In this document: positions 30,630 to 37,919 of the stretch, in pieces
Position numbering within the stretch: the first letter of the stretch is position 1
How the letters are laid out: every line of letters begins with the position of its first letter
From: Pseudomonas shirazensis
Lineage (GTDB): Bacteria > Pseudomonadota > Gammaproteobacteria > Pseudomonadales > Pseudomonadaceae
NCBI RefSeq assembly: GCF_014268785.2
Contig: NZ_JABWRD020000001.1
Coordinates: 633,001-697,000, forward strand
Length of the DNA stretch: 64,000 nucleotides
Direction of reading: 5' to 3'
Program-made: the position numbers and the translations under genes
Notes under the pieces: model-generated
Told to the model about the DNA's origin: nothing
What the model saw: the letters and a program-made list of their open reading frames with translations, nothing else
Databases searched by the model: none

Positions 30630-31691
30630 TCAGGGAATCAAACGTGCCTCTCGCAATTGATCAAACACCTCGAAAAACGCCCGATCACTTGCTTGATAGG
30701 CACTGAAGCCCAGCAGCCGACTCTTGGTCATGTCGGTCACGACTTCGATCGGCCGGCCGAGGTCGGCATCGGTGTGCCAGGGCGAGACCAGGCGGCTGAT
30801 GTCGGCTTCCTTGAGGCCATGCTCGGCGACGATCTGGCTCCACAGCGCCTGGTCATCGGCCATCTGCGCCTCCAGCGGCGCCGGCGACTCGGGGAAGGGC
30901 GCGGGTGTGAGGCCGAAGTACTTGGCAATCCGGCCCCACATCCACTGCCAGCGGAACACATCGCCATTGGTGATGTTGAACGCCTGATTGGCGGCTTCAG
31001 GGGTAGTCGCCGCCCATAGTTGCTGCTGCGCGAGCTGGCGGGCGTCAGTCATGTCGGTCAGGCTCTGCCACTGCACGCGCGAGCCGGGGAACACGAACGG
31101 GCGGCCGCTTTGCTTGCAGATGCTGGCGTATACGGCGAGGGTGGTTGCCATGTTCATCGCATTGCCGACGGCCACGCCGGTGACGGTGTGCGGGCGGTGG
31201 ACGCTCCAGGTGAAACCATCGCGCTCGGCAGCGGCAAACAGTTCGTCTTCCTGGGCGTAGTAGAAGTTCTCGACATCCAGCCGGCCTTGTTCCTCACGAA
31301 ACGGCGTCTGCGGCAGGCTGCCCTTGCCATAGGACTCGAAGGGGCCAAGGTAGTGTTTCAAGCCGGTGACCAAGGCGACGTGTTTGACACTGCCTGCCGG
31401 GCGCAGCGCTGCGAGCACATTGCGCACCATGGCGCCATTGACGCGGATGTTTTCCGCTTCGCTGGCCTGGCGCGACCAGGTGGTGATGAATACGTGGGTG
31501 GGCTTGAGGTCGGCCAGCGCCGCCTGCAGCGAGGCAGGGTCTTGCAGGTCTGCGGCCACCGGGATGATCCCCGGCGCCGCCGTTGGCGTCCGCGAGAGCG
31601 CTGCCACCTGCCAGTGATTGTCGAGCAAAAGCTGGGTGATGGCGCTGCCGACGATGCCGCTGGCGCCGACTACCAATGCTGTCTGGGTCAT
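30630..31691 (-). CDS. PRISE-type NAD(P)H enone reductase (progesterone 5-beta-reductase/iridoid synthase-like SDR)
   Basis: 353 residues. Cofactor motif VVGASGIVGSAI (about 6-17), GLKHYLGPFE with the PRISE Lys, and 'NFYYAQEDELF' with the paired Tyr. Later regions (TNGDVFRWQWMWGRIAKYFG) fit the same family. Plant members reduce the C=C of enones; bacterial members act on small enones. I begin at ATG 31691 after 'gaggagaacatc'. It follows an MFS transporter gene by 71 bases in a leftward pair facing a LysR gene. Substrate unknown. Confidence 0.85.
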   Translation of the reverse strand: MTQTALVVGASGIVGSAITQLLLDNHWQVAALSRTPTAAPGIIPVAADLQDPASLQAALADLKPTHVFITTWSRQASEAENIRVNGAMVRNVLAALRPAGSVKHVALVTGLKHYLGPFESYGKGSLPQTPFREEQGRLDVENFYYAQEDELFAAAERDGFTWSVHRPHTVTGVAVGNAMNMATTLAVYASICKQSGRPFVFPGSRVQWQSLTDMTDARQLAQQQLWAATTPEAANQAFNITNGDVFRWQWMWGRIAKYFGLTPAPFPESPAPLEAQMADDQALWSQIVAEHGLKEADISRLVSPWHTDADLGRPIEVVTDMTKSRLLGFSAYQASDRAFFEVFDQLREARLIP

Positions 31692-31762
31692 GATGTTCTC
31701 CTCAAGTAATGGTTTTCTGAGCAGGCCAGCACGCCAGAGGTTCAAGCCGATCTGTGTTCGAT

Positions 31763-32971
31763 TCAGCCGCTGGCCCGAGCGGCGCGCAGGGTCAGCAGCG
31801 CTGACAGGACCAGCAGTGCGGCGCTGGCAAAGAATGTCAGCCGATAGCCACTGCTGTCGAAGAGTACCCCGCCTGCGGTCGAGCCGAGTGCGATGGACAA
31901 CTGGATAACCGCCACCATCAGCCCGCCGCCGGCTTCTGCATCATTGGGCAGCGACTCGGCCAGCCAAGCCCACCAGCCCACCGGTGCAGCAGTGGCAAAC
32001 AGGCCCCACAGTGCGAGCAGGGCGAACACGGCGGGTACCGAAGTGCCGAACTTGACCAGGCCTACGCCGATGACGGCCATCAACAACGGGATGACGATCA
32101 ATGGCCGGTACAGGTTGCGCTTGAGGAACGCACCGATCAGCACTGTGCCGATAAAGCCCGAGACGCCCAGGCCAAGCAGGATCATCGACAAGGTGGTCAC
32201 ATTTACCCGGCTGACGCTTTCCAGAAAGGGCCGCACGTAGGTGAACAGCATGAACTGGCCCATGAAGAACACGCCGACAGCGAGCATGCCCAGTATCACG
32301 ATGGGCCTTTTCAATAGCGCCAGGACGCTGCCCGACGAGCCAGCTCGCTCATGCGTCGGCATCGACGGCAGGCTCAACCATTGCCAGACCAGCGCGATCA
32401 ATGCCACCGGCACCACGCAATAGAATGCGCCGCGCCAGCCGATGACACCACCAAGATAGCTGCCTAATGGTGCGGCAATGACAGTGGCCAGCGCATTGCC
32501 GCTATTGAAGATGACCAGCGCCTTGGGCACGCTGGCCTTGGGCACCAGGCGCATGGCAACCGCCGCAGACATCGACCAGAAGCCGCCGATGACCACGCCA
32601 ATCAGGGCACGGCCGAGCATGTAGGCGCTGTAGTTGCTGGCCGAGCCGACAATCAGCCCAGATACGCACATCACTGCGGTCAATAACAGCAGCAGGGTCT
32701 TGCGGTCGAGCGAGCCGGCCAGCCTGGCGATGGTCAGGCTACTCAGCACGGCGAATGCGCCGGAGATGGCAATGCCGTAGCCGGCCAGCCCTTCGCTGAC
32801 GCTCAGGTCGCGAGCGATTGGCGTAAGCAGGCTTACCGGCATGAACTCGGAGGCAATCAGCGCGAACACGCACAGGGTCATGGCAAAGATGCCGCTCCAG
32901 TAAGCGGGCGCACTGCTCTGGCCCTCGTTGCGGTGAATACCCGGCGAGGCCTCGATGGTTGGGCTGGACAT
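31763..32971 (-). CDS. Major facilitator superfamily transporter (DHA1, drug/nucleoside efflux-like)
   Basis: 402 residues, 12 predicted membrane segments starting with WSGIFAMTLCVFALIASEF. Contains the DHA1-type loop 'GSLDRKTLLLLLTAVMCVSG' and 'ALIGVVIGGFWSMSAAVAMR', similar to YdhP/NepI exporters. Proton-driven export of a small molecule is expected. First gene of a pair with the PRISE reductase, divergent from a LysR gene (118-base gap), so the set looks like a LysR-controlled response to a reactive or toxic small compound. Confidence 0.88.
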   Translation of the reverse strand: MSSPTIEASPGIHRNEGQSSAPAYWSGIFAMTLCVFALIASEFMPVSLLTPIARDLSVSEGLAGYGIAISGAFAVLSSLTIARLAGSLDRKTLLLLLTAVMCVSGLIVGSASNYSAYMLGRALIGVVIGGFWSMSAAVAMRLVPKASVPKALVIFNSGNALATVIAAPLGSYLGGVIGWRGAFYCVVPVALIALVWQWLSLPSMPTHERAGSSGSVLALLKRPIVILGMLAVGVFFMGQFMLFTYVRPFLESVSRVNVTTLSMILLGLGVSGFIGTVLIGAFLKRNLYRPLIVIPLLMAVIGVGLVKFGTSVPAVFALLALWGLFATAAPVGWWAWLAESLPNDAEAGGGLMVAVIQLSIALGSTAGGVLFDSSGYRLTFFASAALLVLSALLTLRAARASG

Positions 32972-33089
32972 AATAGATTCCGTTTTTGAAGGACAATGCA
33001 GCTGACGTGTCGTGGTTTAAATCTTGACTGATAGAGCGTCTGCTGATTAGTAGAGGGAATCTGAATGTGGTTGTGAGAAAATCTCAGCA

Positions 33090-33983
33090 ATGAAGCACGC
33101 CAAGATCAAGGACCTGCAGGCGTTCATCGCTGTCGCCCAGGAACAGAGTTTTACCAAGGCAGCGGCCCAGCTGGGCGTCACGCCGTCGGCGTTGAGCCAT
33201 GCGATGCGTGTGTTGGAGCAGCGCCTGGGCGTGCGGTTGCTGGCCAGGACTACCCGCAATGTTGCGCCCACCGAGGCCGGGCAGCGCTTGCTGCAGTCGC
33301 TGGCGCCGCTGTTCGAGCAGATCGCCGAGCAGGTCGAGGCGCTCGGCGAGCTGCGCGACAAGCCTGCCGGGACCCTGCGCATCACCTGCACCGATGACGC
33401 CATCGACCTGTACATCCGGCCCAAGCTGAAGACCTTTCTGCAGGCCTACCCCGATATCACCCTGGAGCTGATGGTCGACTACGGCTTCACCAATGTGGTC
33501 GAGCAGCGCTTCGACGCCGGGATCAGAATGGGCGAGTCGATCAGCAAGGACATGATCGCCGTGCGCATCAGCCCTGACTGGCGCCTTGCGGTGGTTGCTT
33601 CACCCGAGTATTTCGCCGCTCACGGCATACCGCAGACGCCACACCAGCTGACTGAGCACCACTGCCTGAATATCCGCCACCGTCCTGCTGGATCGATCTA
33701 TGCGTGGGAGTTCGAGAAGGATGGCCAGGCCTTTACCGTGAAGGGCGAGGGCCAGTTGGTGGTCAACAGCATCATGCACGTGCTCAACAGCGCGGTTGAC
33801 GGTATCGGCCTTGGCTACGTGCCGTACGCGCTGGCGGCGCCACTGATCGCTGAGGGGCGCTTGCAGGAAGTGCTGGCGGACTGGTGTCCGTACTTTCAGG
33901 GCTTTCACCTTTATTACCCGAATCGGCGCCAGTCCTCGCCAGCATTTACCGCCTTTGTCGAGGCGATGCGCTATCGCTCGTAG
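33090..33983 (+). CDS. LysR-family regulator, divergent from MFS/PRISE pair
   Basis: 297 residues. LysR helix-turn-helix 'SFTKAAAQLGVTPSALSHAM' (about 18-37) and the substrate-binding domain with 'IRMGESISKDMIAVRIS' and 'GIGLGYVPYALAAPLIAEG'. It belongs to the large AaeR/DmlR-like group. A small inverted repeat TGAGA-aaa-TCTCA (33074-33086) lies at the ribosome site just before the ATG. Divergent placement makes the MFS and PRISE genes its likely target. The next gene, also LysR, is convergent with 1 base between the stops. Confidence 0.92.
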   Translation: MKHAKIKDLQAFIAVAQEQSFTKAAAQLGVTPSALSHAMRVLEQRLGVRLLARTTRNVAPTEAGQRLLQSLAPLFEQIAEQVEALGELRDKPAGTLRITCTDDAIDLYIRPKLKTFLQAYPDITLELMVDYGFTNVVEQRFDAGIRMGESISKDMIAVRISPDWRLAVVASPEYFAAHGIPQTPHQLTEHHCLNIRHRPAGSIYAWEFEKDGQAFTVKGEGQLVVNSIMHVLNSAVDGIGLGYVPYALAAPLIAEGRLQEVLADWCPYFQGFHLYYPNRRQSSPAFTAFVEAMRYRS

Positions 33984-33984
33984 C

Positions 33985-34932
33985 TCAGGTGAGCGCCGGT
34001 TCGACTGGTTCGATCGCCCGGCCCAGCTGCATTGCCTGCGCCTGCAAGATACGCATCAACTGCAGCGTGGCCTGGGCCGGTGGCTCGAAGCGCGAGTAGA
34101 CAAAGCTGATATCGAAGCTGATCTCATCACTTAGCGGCACAGTTTTCAGGCCGCTGTCCTGGGCGACGAACTCGTCGATGATGGTCATGCCCATGCCTTG
34201 CTTGACCAGTGCCACGGCCTCCACTGCATTGGTGAACGACAACAGCGAATCAAGCTGCACGCCGCAGCGGCTGAAGGCCTCGCCGAGCAATTGACCGAAT
34301 GCCATGTCCGGGCGGAACAGCAGCAGGGGATGGCCCTGCAGTTGTAGCAATGACAGGGATGGATGATGCGCCAACGGGTGGTCGAATGGCATCAGCGCAA
34401 CCATGCGCCCGCGCATGTAGGGCACCGAGTGCAGGTGGTCGTGCGGCAGGGGCAGGGCGGCGATGGCCAGGTCGACCTTTTTCGACAGGATCTGATTGGC
34501 CATCTCTACCATGAGCGTGGTTTGCCATTCGATGTTCAGCGCCGGTACCTCGCGCTTGAGCTGGGCCAGCGCTGCCGGGATCAACACGGTCGACAGCGAG
34601 GCACTGCAGCACAGGCGCAAGGTGCGCTGGGCACCGCTGGCCAGTGCCAGTGCACAGTCGTTGACCACCAGCGCCGCTTGGTACACCCGCTCGACTTCAC
34701 GATAGAGGACCTGCGCCTCGCCGGTCGGTACCAGGCGATTGTTGATTCGTTCGAACAAGCGGTAGCCCAGGCGCCCTTCGATGTAGCCCATGAGCTTGCT
34801 CACCGCTGGTTGCGAGACATAGAGCAGCTTGGCCGCGGCGCTGATCGAGCCGGTCAGCATCACCGCGCGGAATACTTCCATGTGCCGCAGCTTGAACAGC
34901 ATGGGGTCTGCGGGCGGTCTGTCTGAAGGCAT
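33985..34932 (-). CDS. LysR-family regulator
   Basis: 315 residues. Helix-turn-helix 'SISAAAKLLYVSQPAVSKLM', the Nac/CysB/OccR-like pattern, then a type-2 periplasmic effector domain ('KKVDLAIAALPLPHDHLHSV', GMGMTIIDEF). Two ATGs lie after GAGGTA; the second (34932) has proper 8-base spacing. Faces right towards the LigI-like amidohydrolase across 334 bases that hold REP repeats, so it may control that gene. Convergent with the other LysR gene. Confidence 0.9.
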   Translation of the reverse strand: MPSDRPPADPMLFKLRHMEVFRAVMLTGSISAAAKLLYVSQPAVSKLMGYIEGRLGYRLFERINNRLVPTGEAQVLYREVERVYQAALVVNDCALALASGAQRTLRLCCSASLSTVLIPAALAQLKREVPALNIEWQTTLMVEMANQILSKKVDLAIAALPLPHDHLHSVPYMRGRMVALMPFDHPLAHHPSLSLLQLQGHPLLLFRPDMAFGQLLGEAFSRCGVQLDSLLSFTNAVEAVALVKQGMGMTIIDEFVAQDSGLKTVPLSDEISFDISFVYSRFEPPAQATLQLMRILQAQAMQLGRAIEPVEPALT

Positions 34933-35050
34933 TGGCATTACCTCTGGTTATGGTCTTGCTCATTTGGGTATGAGCGCTGGTGGACGCTACGCAGTATTGT
35001 TCGAATCAGTCAGTTGGAGGTCTTTGGAATGTGCGTCTGGTCGGAGAATG

Positions 35051-35178
35051 TCGGGGGCTGCTTTGCAGCCCTTTCGCGACACAAGGCCGCTCCTACAGTG
35101 ACTGTGAAAGCCGCTGGTGCGCTGTTTCTGTAGGAGCGGCCTTGTGTCGCGAAAGGGGTGCGCAGCGCCCCCCGACGT
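35051..35178. repeat. Inverted REP pair, second family
   Basis: Two opposed copies: 'ggctgctttgcagccctttc' with 'gcgacacaaggccgctccta' (about 35051-35097), and 'taggagcggccttgtgtcgc' with 'gaaaggggtgcgcagcgccc' (about 35131-35178). The arms match across a roughly 30-base centre. They occupy most of the 334-base gap between the LysR gene and the amidohydrolase; the sides hold only the two promoters. The arm sequence differs from the REP pair at 1554. Confidence 0.85.
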
Positions 35179-35266
35179 ACCCGAACCAAACGCAATTTCA
35201 AGTCTGTTAGTGGCGACAATACCAAGATTTTCGGGCCCGCGCCGGGGCGTCTCGAAGGAGAAAAAG

Positions 35267-36094
35267 ATGAGCATTTTCGACGAGCCAAAGATCGACTGCC
35301 ATAACCATTTGTTTGACCCAGTATCTTACCCCTATCACCCCGATGCGCCGTATGCGCCCTCCGGCCAGGAAGTGGCCACGCTGACGCAGTGGGAAGAGGT
35401 CATGGCTGCCTACGGCGTATGCAATGCCTTACTGGTCGGCCCCAACAGTGGCTATCACACCGACAACCGTTGTCTGTTGGCGGCATTGGCAGCTGGTCAG
35501 GGCCGTTTCAAGGGCATTGCCGTGGTCGACAACGCTATCAGCCTCGACGCCTTGGCTGCGCTGCAGGCCCAAGGCGTAGTTGGGGTTGCCTTCAACCCGG
35601 CGCTGTACGGCCTGCAAACCATGGAGGGTGCCGAAGCACGTCTGGCCAAGCTGGCCGAGTTGGGCATGTTTGCCCAGATTCAGGTGTGTGATGACCAGTT
35701 GCTGGAGCTGCACGGGCTGCTCGAACGTAGCCCGGTGCGCCTGCTGATTGACCACTGTGGCCGGCCCAACGCGGCGGCTGGGGTAGGGCAGCCGGGCTTT
35801 CAGGCGTTGCTCAAGCTGGCGCGTTCCGGGCGCGCCAGCGTCAAGCTGTCGGGTATGCAGAAGTTTGCCGCGGCTGATGCCTTGCACGCCCAGAGCCATG
35901 CCTATGTGCAGGCCTTGATCGAGGCATTCGGCCCACACGCCTGCGTATGGGGCTCGGACTGGCCGTTCATTCGTCAGTCCTCGCGGATCGACTACGGCCC
36001 GCTGCTCAAGCTTGCCGAGCGCCTGATGCCAGACCCGCAGCTGCGCCGCGAGATCATGTGGGACACCCCACGGCGGCTGTTCGGCTTTACCTGA
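35267..36094 (+). CDS. Metal-dependent amidohydrolase, 2-pyrone-4,6-dicarboxylate lactonase (LigI)-like
   Basis: 275 residues, TIM-barrel amidohydrolase. Metal/active-site motifs: DCHNH (His12, His14), LIDHCGRP and WGSDWPF with the key Asp, then the ending WDTPRRLFGF usual for the COG3618/LigI group. Such enzymes hydrolyse lactones of aromatic or sugar catabolism in the cytoplasm. Start ATG 35267 after 'cgaaggagaaaaag'. A truncated SDR follows directly, so the original operon probably had a partner dehydrogenase making the lactone. Exact lactone unknown. Confidence 0.85.
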   Translation: MSIFDEPKIDCHNHLFDPVSYPYHPDAPYAPSGQEVATLTQWEEVMAAYGVCNALLVGPNSGYHTDNRCLLAALAAGQGRFKGIAVVDNAISLDALAALQAQGVVGVAFNPALYGLQTMEGAEARLAKLAELGMFAQIQVCDDQLLELHGLLERSPVRLLIDHCGRPNAAAGVGQPGFQALLKLARSGRASVKLSGMQKFAAADALHAQSHAYVQALIEAFGPHACVWGSDWPFIRQSSRIDYGPLLKLAERLMPDPQLRREIMWDTPRRLFGFT

Positions 36095-36095
36095 G

Positions 36096-36602
36096 CCGCG
36101 GCTCGATATTCTGGTCAACAACGCCGGCATCAACGGCCCGGTACTGCCGTCCTGGGAGTATCCGGTAGAAGCCTGGGACAAGGTCATCGCGATTGACCTG
36201 AACGGCGTGTTTTATTGCTGCCGCACGGTCATCCCGCATATGCGCGAACGCGGCCACGGGCGCATCGTCAATATCGCCTCGATGGCCGGCAAGGATGGCG
36301 TGCAGTACATTTCCGGCTATTCCGCGGCCAAGGCTGGTGTGATCGCCTTCACCAAGGCTGCAGCCAAGGAGCTGGCGCAGGACGGGGTGCTGCTCAACTG
36401 TGTGGCACCTGCCATGGTCGAGACGCCACTGATGGCCGAGATGACCCAAGAGCACATCGACGCGAGCAAGGCCAAGATCCCCATGGGGCGGTTCCTCAAG
36501 GCCGAAGAAATCGCCAACATGGTCACCTGGATCGCCGGCCCAGAGTGCAGCTTCACCACCGGCTTCGTGTTCGACCTCAGTGGCGGCCGAGCCACCTATT
36601 GA
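36096..36602 (+). pseudogene. 5'-truncated short-chain dehydrogenase (FabG-like)
   Basis: Reading starts at the amidohydrolase stop and runs in another frame: LDILVNNAGI, then catalytic Ser (NIASMAGKDG), YSAAK, and a normal end (DLSGGRATY). About 75 residues with the cofactor motif TGxxxGxG are missing and there is no start codon with a ribosome site before the NNAG motif; a GTG at 36207 would lose more. Without the Rossmann loop it cannot bind NAD(P). The junction lies at the end of the intact amidohydrolase gene, pointing to a deletion. Confidence 0.8.
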
Positions 36603-36749
36603 CGGGATTGGGCCAACGATTGACTTGCGGCATGCAAACCCGCAACGCGCGCATTGGCGCCCGGGCAATTCTGGGTCAGACTGACGGGGCGTCGTCAGTC
36701 TGCTGGGATTGCTGGGCAGACGCACCGTCATCCTTGCCGAGGGTCGCCA

Positions 36750-37574
36750 ATGCTCGAACGCTGTCGCTGGCGATGCTGCCTGTTGTCGCTGATTCTGCTG
36801 CTGCCGATGGCTGCCATGGCAGCAGACGATTGTCGGCACCTGACCGCTACCGGTAATCCGGAATACCCACCGTACCTGTGGCGCGACCCGCACAACCCGG
36901 CACTGCTGGTCGGCGCCAATGTCGACTTGCTCCAGCATGTCGCCAGGCAACTGGGCATCGACATCGCCGTGGTTTACAGCGGGCCGTGGTCGCGGGCGCA
37001 GGAGCAGGTACGCAACGGCCGTATCGACCTGCTTGCCGGTCTGTTCATCACGCAAACGCGCGAACAGACCATGGACTTCATCAAGCCGGCCTTTCTGACC
37101 ACCGCCAGTATGGTCTGGGTCCGTCGTGATGACGGCTTTGCCTACGTCAAATGGGACGACCTGAAAGGTCGCAGTGGTGGCACCCTGGTCAACAACAGCC
37201 ACGGCCAGGCGTTCGATGACTTCGCCAGCGCCAATCTCAATCTGGAAGCCGTGCCCAGCGCCCACCAGGCGTTCGAGAAGCTGCTGCACAAACGTAACGA
37301 CTACGTGCTGTTCGAACGCTATCCCGGCATGGCACTGGCGCGCACGCTGGGTGTGGAGCACAAGCTGCAGATGCTTGAGCCGCCGGTATCTGCCGAGGGT
37401 TTGTACCTGGCCGTGTCGCACAATGCGCCATGCAACGTGGCCGAGCTGCGCCAGCAGCTGGCGGCGAGCATGCAAGAGGTGGCCGCCGGGCCGTTGCCCG
37501 CGCAGTGGGTCATGCACAACCTGCAGCGTTGGCGCAGTCAGAACGAGCCCGGAACGTTGCCTGGCAAGCTCTGA
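36750..37574 (+). CDS. Periplasmic amino-acid-type substrate-binding protein (SBP family 3)
   Basis: 274 residues with signal peptide (hydrophobic core about 8-24, cleavage near AMAA-DD). Body: 'GNPEYPPYLWRDPHNPALLV', 'VYSGPWSRAQEQVRNGRIDL' and LLAGLFITQTREQTMDF, the PAAT/family-3 pattern. The ligand-binding Arg is probably in TQTRE. No permease or ATPase is near, so it may serve another transporter or act as a stand-alone sensor. ATG 36750 follows 'gagggtcgcca'. Confidence 0.85.
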   Translation: MLERCRWRCCLLSLILLLPMAAMAADDCRHLTATGNPEYPPYLWRDPHNPALLVGANVDLLQHVARQLGIDIAVVYSGPWSRAQEQVRNGRIDLLAGLFITQTREQTMDFIKPAFLTTASMVWVRRDDGFAYVKWDDLKGRSGGTLVNNSHGQAFDDFASANLNLEAVPSAHQAFEKLLHKRNDYVLFERYPGMALARTLGVEHKLQMLEPPVSAEGLYLAVSHNAPCNVAELRQQLAASMQEVAAGPLPAQWVMHNLQRWRSQNEPGTLPGKL

Positions 37575-37579
37575 ACGTT

Positions 37580-37783
37580 TCAGCCAGGCGCACTCACGTT
37601 AAGCCGCGAGCACTCCGCTTCAGCCTCAGCTCGCTGATTGAAGGTCAGTTGCAATCGCAGCTTTTCAACGTTGTCGTACAGGTTGAAGCCGTTGCAGACA
37701 GCCCCCGTGTAGAACCCAATACCGTGCTGAGGGCACGGTTTTTCTTTTGGCACAGCTGGAATCACCACAAAACGCGGCTGCAT
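37580..37783 (-). CDS. Small conserved Cys-containing protein (copy B)
   Basis: 67 residues, paralogue of the gene at 9157: shared CNGFNLYDNVEKLRL, GFYTG..C before it, and AECSRL near the end. Strong 'ggggaggc' ribosome site. No domain or export signal recognised. It ends 6 bases from the stop of the binding-protein gene, convergent. Both copies have the same upstream element. Probably a pseudomonad-specific regulatory or stress peptide; this is a guess. Confidence 0.75.
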   Translation of the reverse strand: MQPRFVVIPAVPKEKPCPQHGIGFYTGAVCNGFNLYDNVEKLRLQLTFNQRAEAEAECSRLNVSAPG

Positions 37784-37810
37784 GTTGAGCGCCTCCCCAG
37801 GCAGATGCTT

Positions 37811-37821
37811 TAACTATTAGT
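37811..37821 (-). promoter_or_regulatory. Conserved upstream element of the small Cys protein gene (copy B)
   Basis: AACTATTAGTC, 28-38 bases before the start codon, repeats the element found before copy A. The surrounding bases differ, so the element itself seems conserved. Minus-strand reading GACTAATAGTT could supply a -10. Confidence 0.5.
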
Positions 37822-37919
37822 CTGCATCATGCAAGGGTGCAAGCAGGCTCATGCTTGGGCGACCGACGGCAGCCTGCTGCAAGGGCGCCCGTTTTGGGCG
37901 CCACGTGCTCAGGTCGCGC

